Origin: PFJX01 sp964393825
GTDB lineage: Bacteria; Pseudomonadota; Gammaproteobacteria; Burkholderiales; Thiobacillaceae
Length of the DNA stretch: 64,000 bases
NCBI GenBank assembly: GCA_964393825.1
Contig: CAYMUY010000014.1
Coordinates: 1-64,000, forward strand
Direction of reading: 5' to 3'
Shown: positions 10,403-18,513 of the stretch, in pieces
Layout of the letters: each line of letters begins with the position of its first letter
Numbering within the stretch: the stretch's first letter is position 1
Translations under genes and position numbers: made by a program
The notes under the pieces: generated by a model
Told to the model about the DNA's origin: nothing
The model's database searches: none
The model's input: only the letters and a program-made list of their open reading frames with translations

Positions 10403-10417
10403 GCTCCATCGTGGTGC
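10403..10417. promoter_or_regulatory. NtrC operator 2 (glnA enhancer)
   Basis: GCTCC-ATCGT-GGTGC differs from a perfect dyad at one position. Its centre is 21 bp, two helical turns, from operator 1, so two NtrC dimers would bind on the same face, as expected for cooperative oligomerisation. Confidence 0.75.
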
Positions 10418-10525
10418 GAATCAGCTCGCCTCGTGCGGTGTCGCGCCGATCAGGGCGATCAAGGCTTTCTGGCGGGCATCAAGGTCGGGTAGCCTTCGTG
10501 CACTTCCGCCATTTTCCATCCGAAC

Positions 10526-11350
10526 ATGTCCGACCGCTATGCCGTTTTCGGCAACCCCATCGCGCACTCGAAATCACCGCGTATCCATGCCGCATTTGCC
10601 GCACAGACCGGCGAGAGCCTGACCTATGAAGCCTTGCTGGCACCGCTGGACGGCTTTACCGAAGCGGTGGCCGGGTTTCGCCGTGAAGGCGGGCGGGGCG
10701 CCAATGTGACGGTGCCGTTCAAGGAGCAGGCTCATGCGCTTTGCGACCGCTTGAGCGCGCGCGCCGAAGCCGCCGGCGCGGTGAATACCCTGTCGTTCTC
10801 GGATGACGGCGTGCAGGGCGACAACACCGATGGCGTTGGCCTGGTCAACGATCTCGTCGCCAACCTGGGTTTCGATCTGGCCGGCAAGCGCGTGCTGCTG
10901 ATGGGCGCGGGCGGGGCGGCGCGCGGCGTGGTGCTGCCCTTGCTGGAGCAGGCCCCCGTGGAAGTGTTCATCGTCAACCGGACGGCGGCGAAGGCGATGG
11001 AACTGGCGCGTCACTTCGACGCTCCCGGATTCCGCTTCGCTGCTTCCGGGTTGCGGGGGGGCGGCTACACCGATATCGATGGCCATTTTGATCTGGTGGT
11101 CAATGCCACCGCCGCCAGCCTGACCGGCGACCTGCCGCCGCTGCCGGCCGGGCTGTTCGCCGAAGGCGCCCTTGCCTACGACATGATGTACGGCCAGGAC
11201 ACGCCATTCCTCGCCTTCGCCCGCGGCGAGGGCGCGCGCTGCGCCGATGGCCTGGGCATGCTGGTGGAACAGGCGGCGGCGGCGTTCTTCCTCTGGCGCG
11301 GGGTGCGGCCGGCGACGGCACCGGTCATGGCCATGCTGAGGGCCGGTTGA
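10526..11350 (+). CDS. aroE: Shikimate dehydrogenase
   Basis: 274 residues, usual AroE length; reduces 3-dehydroshikimate with NADPH in aromatic amino acid synthesis. Visible motifs are the substrate-binding GNPIAHSKSP, GANVTVPFKE with the catalytic Lys, NTDG with the catalytic Asp, the dinucleotide-binding MGAGGAARG and the NADPH-selecting NRT. No clear ribosome site precedes the ATG. The downstream mtgA start overlaps its stop (TGATG), so the two are coupled. Confidence 0.96.
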   Translation: MSDRYAVFGNPIAHSKSPRIHAAFAAQTGESLTYEALLAPLDGFTEAVAGFRREGGRGANVTVPFKEQAHALCDRLSARAEAAGAVNTLSFSDDGVQGDNTDGVGLVNDLVANLGFDLAGKRVLLMGAGGAARGVVLPLLEQAPVEVFIVNRTAAKAMELARHFDAPGFRFAASGLRGGGYTDIDGHFDLVVNATAASLTGDLPPLPAGLFAEGALAYDMMYGQDTPFLAFARGEGARCADGLGMLVEQAAAAFFLWRGVRPATAPVMAMLRAG

Positions 11351-12039
11351 TGTTCCGTCTGGTCTGGAAAAGCCTGCTGTGGCTGGCGGTCCTGTTCCTG
11401 CTCATGCAGCTTTGGTATCTCGGTCATGTGTTCTGGTGGAAGGCCTTCGATCCGTCGTCCACTGCCTTCATGGAAGCCGGCCTGGAACGCATGCAGGAGA
11501 AGAATCCGGATGCGGAATTGCGCTACCGCTGGGTGGATTACCCGCGCATCTCGCCGCATCTCAAGCGCGCTGTGGTCGCCGCCGAGGACAGCAAATTCCT
11601 GGCGCACGAAGGCTTCGATTGGGAAGCCATGGAAAAGGCAGTCGAGAAGAACATCAGGAAAGGCCGTTTCGCCGCCGGCGGCTCCACCATCAGCCAGCAA
11701 CTGGCGAAGAACCTGTTTCTCTCGGCCTCGAAGAACCCTTTCCGCAAGGCGCAGGAGGCGGTCATCACGGTGATGATCGAACAGGTCTGGAGCAAGCGCC
11801 GCATCCTCGAGGTGTATCTCAACGTGATCGAGTGGGGGAATGGCATCTACGGCGCCGAAGCGGCGGCGCGCCGGTACTTCAAGGGATCGGCGGCGAGCCT
11901 GGGACCGGACCAGGCGGCCCATCTGGCGGCGATGATCCCGAATCCGCGCTATTACGAGAGCCACCGTGGCGCGCGTGGCCTGTTGCGGCGACAGGGCATC
12001 ATCGCGGCGCGGATGGGGCAGGTCTCGGTGCCGCGCTGA
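11350..12039 (+). CDS. mtgA: Monofunctional peptidoglycan glycosyltransferase
   Basis: 229 residues with one N-terminal membrane anchor (about 6-26) and a GT51 domain. Visible motifs are AAEDSKFLAHEGFD with the catalytic Glu, GGSTISQQLAKN, KRRILEVYLN and the EWGNGIYGAEAAA block. It polymerises lipid II into glycan strands at the inner membrane and lacks a transpeptidase domain. I use the ATG at 11350, which shares one base with the aroE stop, rather than the TTG one codon earlier. Confidence 0.96.
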   Translation: MFRLVWKSLLWLAVLFLLMQLWYLGHVFWWKAFDPSSTAFMEAGLERMQEKNPDAELRYRWVDYPRISPHLKRAVVAAEDSKFLAHEGFDWEAMEKAVEKNIRKGRFAAGGSTISQQLAKNLFLSASKNPFRKAQEAVITVMIEQVWSKRRILEVYLNVIEWGNGIYGAEAAARRYFKGSAASLGPDQAAHLAAMIPNPRYYESHRGARGLLRRQGIIAARMGQVSVPR

Positions 12040-12107
12040 ACGGCAACGCACGCATGGCAGCCGCCGCGAATGGCGGTATCGACGCCGGATGTTGCGTGCT
12101 AAACGGT

Positions 12108-12113
12108 TAGAAT
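12108..12113 (+). promoter_or_regulatory. Possible -10 element of mgtE
   Basis: TAGAAT lies 35 nt before the mgtE ATG at 12148. No good -35 is present at 17 bp, so support is weak. If correct, the in-frame ATG at 12112 falls inside the promoter and cannot be the start. Confidence 0.35.
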
Positions 12114-12147
12114 GCGCCGGCCTTCAAACCCGCAGCCCAGCCGGCCC

Positions 12148-13590
12148 ATGAGCGACCAGCACGAAACTCCCGCACAAGCGTCCGTCGAGGACAGCCTGAA
12201 GCAGGTCATGGATCTGCTGGCGCGGCATCGTCTGGTGGAGGGCCTGGTGCACAAGCAGGACATGCCGCGTCATGAACTGGTCGAGTCGCTGGTGCACAAG
12301 CAGAACCTGGCGGAACTGCAGAAACGGCTGGACAAGCTCCACCCGGCGGACGTGGCCTACATCCTGGAAGCGTTGCCGCTGGAGGATCGACTCCTGGTCT
12401 GGAGTCTGGTCAAGGCGGATCGCGATGGCGACATCCTGCTGGAAGTCTCGGATGCGGTGCGGGAGTCCCTCATTGCCACCATGGACATCCGGGAACTCGT
12501 GGCCGCCGCCGCGACGCTGGATACCGATGAGATCGCCGACCTGGCGATGGACTTGCCCAAGGATGTCGTCCAGGAGCTGATGAAATCGCTGGGCGAGGCC
12601 AAGCGCGCCCAGGTCGAGTCGTCACTGTCCTATGACGAGGACTCGGTTGGCGGCCTGATGGACTACGACTTTGTCACCATCCGCGCCGATGTGACCCTGG
12701 AAGTGGCACTACGCTACCTGCGTTTCCTCGGTGAACTGCCACCGCACACCGACAAGCTGTTCGTGGTGGAGCGCGATGGTCGTCTGATCGGCACCCTGCC
12801 GCTCAAGCGCATGCTGGTGCACGACCCGGAAGCGCACGTGGCGGCGGTGATGACCGACGATCCGGTGATGTTCCATCCCGGCGACCCGGCGGAGGATGTC
12901 GCCCAGGCGTTCGAGCGCTATGACCTGGTGACCGCGCCGGTGGTCGGCCCCAACAACCGCCTGGTCGGCCGCGTCACCGTCGACGTCGTGCTCGACTTCA
13001 TTCGCGAGCAGGGCGAGCAGGACATGCTGCAACTGGTGGGTCTGCGGGAAGAGGAAGACCTGTTCACCACGGTCTGGAAAGCGGCCAAGAACCGCTGGCT
13101 GTGGCTCGCCATCAACCTCTGTACCGCGCTGGTCGCGTCACGCGTGGTCGGCGCCTTCGAGGGCAGTATCGAAAAGCTCGCCGCCCTGGCGGCGCTGATG
13201 CCCATCGTCGCCGGCATGGGCGGCAACTCGGGGAACCAGACTTCCACCCTGGTGGTGCGGGGCCTGGCGCTGGGCCTGATCAACAAGGACAACGCGAACC
13301 GGATCCTGACCAAGGAACTGGGCATTGCGCTGCTCAACGGTTCGGTCTGGGGGAGCGTGATGGGCGTGGTGACCTATTTCCTCTACGGCAATGCCGCCCT
13401 CGGCGGGGTCATGGCCGCCGCCATGCTGCTCAACCTGATTGTCGCTGCGATGGCCGGTTATCTGGCGCCGGCAACGATCGACCGCTTCGGCCACGACCCA
13501 GCCTTCGGCTCGGCGGTACTGACCACCTTCATCACCGACAGCATGGGATTCTTCATCTTTCTCGGCCTGGCGACGGTTGTGCTGTTGTAG
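12148..13590 (+). CDS. mgtE: Magnesium transporter MgtE
   Basis: 480 residues: an N-terminal MgtE superhelical domain (about 25-150), a tandem CBS pair (about 155-280) with VVERDGRLIGTLPL and APVVGPNNRLVGRV strands, a plug helix, and five membrane segments from about 315 to the end, with GMGGNSGNQTSTL in the pore region. MgtE is a dimeric Mg2+ channel gated by Mg2+ binding to the cytosolic domains. I choose the ATG at 12148 (MSDQ) over one 12 codons upstream, which overlaps a -10-like hexamer. A perfect 34-nt palindrome overlaps the stop codon. Confidence 0.95.
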   Translation: MSDQHETPAQASVEDSLKQVMDLLARHRLVEGLVHKQDMPRHELVESLVHKQNLAELQKRLDKLHPADVAYILEALPLEDRLLVWSLVKADRDGDILLEVSDAVRESLIATMDIRELVAAAATLDTDEIADLAMDLPKDVVQELMKSLGEAKRAQVESSLSYDEDSVGGLMDYDFVTIRADVTLEVALRYLRFLGELPPHTDKLFVVERDGRLIGTLPLKRMLVHDPEAHVAAVMTDDPVMFHPGDPAEDVAQAFERYDLVTAPVVGPNNRLVGRVTVDVVLDFIREQGEQDMLQLVGLREEEDLFTTVWKAAKNRWLWLAINLCTALVASRVVGAFEGSIEKLAALAALMPIVAGMGGNSGNQTSTLVVRGLALGLINKDNANRILTKELGIALLNGSVWGSVMGVVTYFLYGNAALGGVMAAAMLLNLIVAAMAGYLAPATIDRFGHDPAFGSAVLTTFITDSMGFFIFLGLATVVLL

Positions 13591-13620
13591 GGGGGGATGC
13601 CCGCGGGCATCCCCCCCTAC
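13587..13620. repeat. Perfect 34-nt GTAG...CTAC palindrome at mgtE stop
   Basis: Each 17-nt arm reads GTAGGGGGGGATGCCCG or its complement, with no unpaired loop, overlapping the mgtE TAG and the last codons of convergent ispH. There is no T-run. It may terminate both genes through its stem, or be a REP-type element, given the GTAG ends shared with the ileS-ribF repeat. Confidence 0.6.
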
Positions 13621-14540
13621 GCTAGCCCCTTCGGCAACGGGAAGTTGACGTTCTCCGCGACCCCGTCCAGCGCGATCACGCGGCTGGCCCCGAGTTCCCG
13701 CAACCGCGCGACGACGCCCTCCACCAGGACTTCCGGTGCCGAGGCACCGGCGGTGACGCCGATGTTCGATTTGCCATCCAGCCAGGCCGCCTCCAGTTGC
13801 CCGGCGTTGTCGACCATGTAGGCGGCGGTGCCGGCCTTGGCGGCGACTTCGCGCAGGCGATTGGAGTTCGAGCTGTTGGGGGAACCCACCACGATCACCA
13901 GGTCGCATTGCGCGGTCAGCGTCTTCACCGCGTCCTGCCGGTTCTGGGTGGCGTAGCAGATGTCGTCCTTCTTCGGGCCGCGGATATCCGGGAAACGCGC
14001 GCGCAAGGCTTCGACCACGCGGCTGGCATCGTCCACGGATAGTGTGGTCTGGGTGACGTAGGCCAGTTTTTCCGGCGCGGCCACGACCAGCCTGGCGACA
14101 TCCTCCGGGGTCTCCACCAGGTACATGCCGGCGTCGGACTGACCCATGGTGCCTGCCACTTCCGGGTGGCCCTTGTGGCCGATCATGACAATTTCCAGGC
14201 CGGCCTCGCGCATCTTCTTGACTTCCACGTGCACCTTGGTCACCAGCGGGCAGGTGGCGTCGAAGACGGTGAGGCCGCGGGCTTCCGCCTCGCGGCGTAC
14301 CGCCAGGGAGACGCCGTGGGCGCTATAGACCAGGGTGGCCCCGGCGGGAACGTCGGACAGTTCTTCGATGAAGATCGCACCCTTCGCTTTGAGATCATCC
14401 ACCACGAACCTGTTGTGGACCACCTCATGGCGGACATAGATGGGGGCACCGAATTTCGTCAGGGCGCTTTCGACGATGGTAATGGCACGGTCGACACCGG
14501 CGCAGAAGCCGCGCGGGTTGGCCAGGAGGATGGTTTTCAT
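13617..14540 (-). CDS. ispH: 4-hydroxy-3-methylbut-2-enyl diphosphate reductase
   Basis: 307 residues. The three iron-sulfur cysteines are visible in GFCAGVDRA, DATCPLVTKVH and DICYATQNRQ, with substrate motifs HEVVHN, GHKGHPEV and GSPNSSNSNRL. IspH (LytB) performs the last MEP-pathway step, giving IPP and DMAPP. I use the second of two nearby ATGs (14540), which gives the usual MKTILLANPRGF start; neither has a good ribosome site. fkpB lies 33 nt upstream, the order found in E. coli. Confidence 0.97.
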   Translation of the reverse strand: MKTILLANPRGFCAGVDRAITIVESALTKFGAPIYVRHEVVHNRFVVDDLKAKGAIFIEELSDVPAGATLVYSAHGVSLAVRREAEARGLTVFDATCPLVTKVHVEVKKMREAGLEIVMIGHKGHPEVAGTMGQSDAGMYLVETPEDVARLVVAAPEKLAYVTQTTLSVDDASRVVEALRARFPDIRGPKKDDICYATQNRQDAVKTLTAQCDLVIVVGSPNSSNSNRLREVAAKAGTAAYMVDNAGQLEAAWLDGKSNIGVTAGASAPEVLVEGVVARLRELGASRVIALDGVAENVNFPLPKGLA

Positions 14541-14572
14541 GGGCATGGGGAAGTGAAGGTCAGGCGGTGGGA

Positions 14573-15010
14573 TCAGCGGCCGATGGCGAGGACACTGACC
14601 TCGAAGGTCACCGGCAGCCCGGCCAGGGGATGGTTGAAATCCACGCGGACATTGTCGGCGTCGATCTCCAGGACCGATCCGGTCAGCGCCTGGCCGTTGG
14701 GCAGGGAGAACTCGACGTCGCCGCCAATGACGAGTGCCATGTCGGCGGGAAAATCGTCACGCGGGAGGGTATGGACCAAGGCCGGGTCGTGTGGTCCGAA
14801 GGCTTCTCCGGGCGCGAGTTCGTAGGTCATGTGGTCGCCAGCGCGCAGGCCGAGCAGCAGCGTTTCCAGACGGGCATCGATGTCGCCATGGCCGAGGATG
14901 AAGGTCTCCGGTCCATCCGGAAAGGTGTCCACCAGTATTTCACCCTGGCAGCTCAGCCGGTAATGCAAGGTGGCCTGGTCACCCAGGCGAAGGGCGGGGG
15001 AATCCGTCAT
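14573..15010 (-). CDS. fkpB: FKBP-type peptidyl-prolyl isomerase (SlpA type)
   Basis: About 145 residues with the FKBP fold interrupted by an insert-in-flap domain, as in SlyD/SlpA: LHYRLSCQGEILVDTF, LGHGDIDARLETLLLGL, GEAFGPHDPALVHTLPRDDF and DFNHPLAGLPVTFEV are recognisable. Cytoplasmic folding helper. It pairs with ispH as in E. coli fkpB-ispH. The start is uncertain: ATGs at 15010 and 15022 are in frame and neither has a clear ribosome site. Confidence 0.88.
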   Translation of the reverse strand: MTDSPALRLGDQATLHYRLSCQGEILVDTFPDGPETFILGHGDIDARLETLLLGLRAGDHMTYELAPGEAFGPHDPALVHTLPRDDFPADMALVIGGDVEFSLPNGQALTGSVLEIDADNVRVDFNHPLAGLPVTFEVSVLAIGR

Positions 15011-15104
15011 GGAAGGGGGCATGCGGGTGGTCGGCGCGCCAGTTTACCGTCGGACGGCGATGAAATCAGGCCTTCTGAAGGGCTATCTCTTTTCCAGGGG
15101 CCTT

Positions 15105-16019
15105 TCACCCGGTCGTCACCGCCTGGTCGCGGCCGCTCTGCTTGGCCAGGTAAAGACGGTTGTCGGCGAGGTTGATCAAATCGGGTGCCGAGAGCGCGCT
15201 CCCGGTTTCATACAGGGAAACGCCGATGCTGCAGGTGACCGCTCCGACCGGCTGACCCCCCAGGCTGCATTGCCGGGTCTGGCGGACGATGCGCTCGGCC
15301 ACTTCGCAACCCAGGGTCTGGTCGCAGCAGGGCATCAGGATCAGGAACTCCTCGCCACCGTAGCGCACCACGATGTCCGATTCGCGCACCCAGGCGGTCA
15401 GTTGACGCGCCAGATCCTGCAATACCCGGTCGCCGACCGGATGTCCGTGGCGGTCGTTGATGCGCTTGAAGTGATCCACGTCAAGCATCATGGCCGCGAT
15501 CGGATAGTTGTGGCGTTGCGCCTGGCGCTGCTGATGCTCCAGCCATTCCCACATGAATCGGCGATTGAACAGGCCGGTCAGCGGATCGCGGTTGACGTCC
15601 TGCTCCAGCCGCTGCGCGACATCGCTGAGCGCTTCCGTGCGCAGCACGCTGCCGGTGACATCGATGATGCTGACCAGGGCCAGCCGTTCCCCATCCGATT
15701 CATGGGCTTCGATATGGACATGCTGGCGCATCAGGCCGAAGCCGTGTCGCGCCAGATGCGGCAATTCGATGGGGATCAGATAGCGGTGCAGGGCTTGTGA
15801 CAGGATCTGTGGCCCGGCATTGCGCATGACCTGTTCGATCGCGATCTGGAAACGTGGATTACGAAAGCCGGGAAACAGATCCTCCAGGCGCTGCGAGATG
15901 GCGCGGCCATCGGGGATGCCGGTGTGTTCGCTCAGCCAGCGGTTCCAGGCGCGGATGCGCAGTTGATTGTCCAGTACCAGCACGCCGATGGGCAGGGGGT
16001 CATAGGGCTTGCCATGCAT
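15105..16019 (-). CDS. PAS-GGDEF diguanylate cyclase
   Basis: 304 residues. An N-terminal PAS domain (about 10-115, PIGVLVLDNQLRIRAWN) precedes a GGDEF domain with an active GGEEF signature (RYGGEEFLILMP) and an inhibitory RxxD site (RESD) five residues before it. It should make c-di-GMP. No membrane segment or receiver is present. It is the last gene of the chemosensory operon, 4 nt after cheC, in the position that the cyclase WspR holds in Wsp operons, but with a PAS input instead of a receiver. Confidence 0.9.
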   Translation of the reverse strand: MHGKPYDPLPIGVLVLDNQLRIRAWNRWLSEHTGIPDGRAISQRLEDLFPGFRNPRFQIAIEQVMRNAGPQILSQALHRYLIPIELPHLARHGFGLMRQHVHIEAHESDGERLALVSIIDVTGSVLRTEALSDVAQRLEQDVNRDPLTGLFNRRFMWEWLEHQQRQAQRHNYPIAAMMLDVDHFKRINDRHGHPVGDRVLQDLARQLTAWVRESDIVVRYGGEEFLILMPCCDQTLGCEVAERIVRQTRQCSLGGQPVGAVTCSIGVSLYETGSALSAPDLINLADNRLYLAKQSGRDQAVTTG

Positions 16020-16023
16020 GAGT

Positions 16024-16638
16024 CTAATCCGCCGCCAGAATGATCGCCTGCACCGCCAGCATCACCTTTTCCGCGGCGGCCGCCGACAGCAGGAGCAGGA
16101 TTGCGCCTTCCAGTTCGCGTTGCGAGGCGGACAGGCGGGTGTGGATGAGGAGTGCCGGCTGATCGACGGCCGCCAGCGTCGTGTCGTGGAACAAGCCCTG
16201 GGTGGCAGCCTCGGCGTAGCGCGGCACGGAGACAGTGATGCGGATGTCGAGCATGTCGGCCATGGCACTGACACAGGAAGAAATGAGGATGTTGCCGATC
16301 TCGGTCATCGCCTCATGCTCGAAGGCGCGTAGATCAAGGCCCTGCAGCGCAATACCGTCGCCGAGCAGGTTCTGGAACAGCAGATGGCTGTCCCGCGAGG
16401 GCAGCAGCAGGGCGATGCGGCCGTCCAGTTCGCCGCTCATGCGCTGATAGACGCAGGCCAGGTCACCGTTCTGGGCATCGAAGTGCCGGCTGGCCTCCTC
16501 CGCCGTACACAATTCGACGCGCGGCACCGCGATCCGGATCGGTTCGTTCAGCAACACCGAGAGTTGGCGCGCGGCCCGGCTGATGCCGATATTGCCCAGT
16601 TCGGTGAGGGCGTCGCGCTGGGCTTCGGATAATTGCAC
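16024..16638 (-). CDS. cheC: CheC-like CheY-P phosphatase
   Basis: About 204 residues with two CheC/CheX phosphatase helices: ALTELGNIGISRAARQLS near the N-terminus and EAMTEIGNILISSCVSAMAD in the middle, each with the Glu and Asn that position water for hydrolysis. CheC proteins dephosphorylate receiver domains. The start is uncertain. I use a GTG at 16638 with AGGG 8 nt upstream, which leaves 4 nt after the upstream stop; a GTG at 16656 would overlap it by 14 nt. No cheD partner or separate cheY is visible, so the likely targets are the receivers encoded in the same operon. Confidence 0.85.
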   Translation of the reverse strand: MQLSEAQRDALTELGNIGISRAARQLSVLLNEPIRIAVPRVELCTAEEASRHFDAQNGDLACVYQRMSGELDGRIALLLPSRDSHLLFQNLLGDGIALQGLDLRAFEHEAMTEIGNILISSCVSAMADMLDIRITVSVPRYAEAATQGLFHDTTLAAVDQPALLIHTRLSASQRELEGAILLLLSAAAAEKVMLAVQAIILAAD

Positions 16639-16642
16639 GGGG

Positions 16643-17470
16643 TCAGCCCTGCGCACTGGCGCGCAGCACGGTGTTGATCTTGTCGCGGTTCACTGGCTTT
16701 TCCAGGACGCTGGTGAAGCCTGCCGCGCGTGCCTCGTCGAGGACCGACTGCTGCACATTCGCCGTGAGCAGGATGAAGCAGGGATTGAGGCCGGCCGCAC
16801 GCATGTCGCGGGCAATGCTGACGCCATCGCGATCAGGCATGTTGTAGTCGAGGAACACCACGTCGGGCTGGATTTCCCGCGCCAGGCGCAGGGCGCTCTC
16901 GCCTCCGTCGGCCTCGTGCACGACATGGCCCGCATCCGTCGGCAGGTGGATGCGGAACAGCAGGCGTGAGGTCGATGAGTCGTCCACCACCAGCAGGGTG
17001 AGCGCGCGCGGGGTGTTAAGTTGCCCGCAGGGAGACAGTTCGGCCATGCTGGCATGCTGCATCTGGTTCTGCATGGCGGTGAGCATTTCCCGCATTGGCA
17101 ACTCCGGCTGCTCGCCGGTGAGGAGATCGGCCAGTGGCGTTCTGTGGCATTGCTCCACCAGCGCAGCGACTGCCTGGGTGAGCAATGCGTGGGTCTCTTC
17201 GTGCTGGCCGTGGCGTTTCAGGTGGCGCAGCAGTCGCGCGTAACCCGCCACCACCCGGCTGTAGTGCTCAAGCCAGGGCAGATCCACCGCGCGGGCGCCA
17301 CCATGGATGCTGTCGAACTCCTGGTGCACGAGGTCGTAATCGCACGCTTGCGGGCCCAGCCTGAGGCTGGCCAGTGCGCGTGCCAGGCGCTCCCGCGTCT
17401 CCTTGCAGAACAGTTCCAGCAAGTCTTCGGGCGACAAGGCAACGGGCGTGGGATCTTCTTGCGGCGACAT
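16643..17470 (-). CDS. Hpt-like/receiver two-domain response regulator
   Basis: 275 residues. The first about 120 form a helical region resembling an Hpt bundle, but the usual HxxKG site reads HGGAR. The C-terminal receiver has DDS, phospho-acceptor Asp in FLDYNMPD and Lys in LEKPV. No DNA-binding or enzymatic output is present. AGGAG 7 nt before the ATG at 17470 fixes the start, 2 nt after the cheB stop. It could be a phosphate relay or sink for the CheA in this operon (inference). The altered N-terminal site makes phosphorylation there uncertain. Confidence 0.8.
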   Translation of the reverse strand: MSPQEDPTPVALSPEDLLELFCKETRERLARALASLRLGPQACDYDLVHQEFDSIHGGARAVDLPWLEHYSRVVAGYARLLRHLKRHGQHEETHALLTQAVAALVEQCHRTPLADLLTGEQPELPMREMLTAMQNQMQHASMAELSPCGQLNTPRALTLLVVDDSSTSRLLFRIHLPTDAGHVVHEADGGESALRLAREIQPDVVFLDYNMPDRDGVSIARDMRAAGLNPCFILLTANVQQSVLDEARAAGFTSVLEKPVNRDKINTVLRASAQG

Positions 17471-17472
17471 GG

Positions 17473-18513
17473 TCAACTCCTTGCCAGTTCGATGAGATGC
17501 GCGGGAATTCGGGCCAGCGGGACGACCTGATCGACACAGCCCGCGGCGCGGGCTGCGCCCGGCATGCCATAGACCACGGCGCTTTCCTCGTCTTGTGCAA
17601 ATACATGACCGCCACTGCGATGCAGGGCGAGCAGGCCGGCGCTGCCGTCCGAACCCATGCCGGTGAAGATGCCACCGATCGCCGTCGCGCCACAACAGAT
17701 TGCCAGGGAATGGAACAAGGCGGTGGCGGAGGGGCGGAAACGTTCGATTGCCGGCGCCGAAGACAGGCTGGCGTACAGGCGGCCGTCACGTCGCGCCACT
17801 TCCAGATGCTGGTTGTCCGGCGCCACATAGACGGTGCCCCCTCGCAAGGGCTGGTTTGCCTCGGCCAGGCACACTTCCAGCAGGGTCTGGCCGCGTAGCC
17901 AGCTCACCAGGCCGCCGACGAATCCGGGCGAGATGTGCTGCACCACCACGATGGGCAACGGGTAACCGACCGGCATGCCGGCCAGCAGGGTGGAGAGCGC
18001 CTGGGGGCCACCGGTGGAGAGCGCCAGGCCGACTACTTCGTGGCTTTTGCCGCCACGCGGCGCGTTGGGGGGAAGCACCGTGACGACGGGGCGTGGCTGG
18101 CGGCGACGCACCAGTTTGACCTCGGCCATCGCGCGCACGGTATCCACCAGGTTACGTCGCACCCGTTCGAAATCGGGGTGGGCGAGCCCGCGCGGTTTCT
18201 CGATCACCGCCAGCGCGCCTTCCTCGATGGCGCGGAAGGTGATGCGCAATTCCTCGTCATCGACGCTGGAACTGATCACCACGATAGGCAGGGGCTGCGT
18301 CGTCATCAGCATGCGGGTGGCTTCGAAACCGTCCATCACCGGCATGCGGATATCCATGGTCACCAGATCGGGCCGCAACTCCCGCGCCAGGGTCACTGCC
18401 TCGCGTCCGTTGCGTGCCCGCCCGATCACCCGCATGTCCGGCTCGGCCTGGAAGATGCCTTGCAACAGCGCCGCGACGACGTCGGAGTCTTCGGTAATGA
18501 GAATGTTGATCAT
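17473..18513 (-). CDS. cheB: Chemotaxis response regulator/methylesterase CheB
   Basis: 346 residues: receiver with Asp54, a linker to about 155, and a CheB methylesterase domain with catalytic Ser166 (LALSTGGPQAL), His193 (VVQHISPGF) and Asp289 (FTGMGSDGSAG). It removes methyl groups from receptor glutamates, opposing the CheR encoded in the same operon. Its ATG overlaps the cheA TGA. In Wsp-type operons the equivalent gene (wspF) occupies the same place after cheA. Confidence 0.95.
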   Translation of the reverse strand: MINILITEDSDVVAALLQGIFQAEPDMRVIGRARNGREAVTLARELRPDLVTMDIRMPVMDGFEATRMLMTTQPLPIVVISSSVDDEELRITFRAIEEGALAVIEKPRGLAHPDFERVRRNLVDTVRAMAEVKLVRRRQPRPVVTVLPPNAPRGGKSHEVVGLALSTGGPQALSTLLAGMPVGYPLPIVVVQHISPGFVGGLVSWLRGQTLLEVCLAEANQPLRGGTVYVAPDNQHLEVARRDGRLYASLSSAPAIERFRPSATALFHSLAICCGATAIGGIFTGMGSDGSAGLLALHRSGGHVFAQDEESAVVYGMPGAARAAGCVDQVVPLARIPAHLIELARS

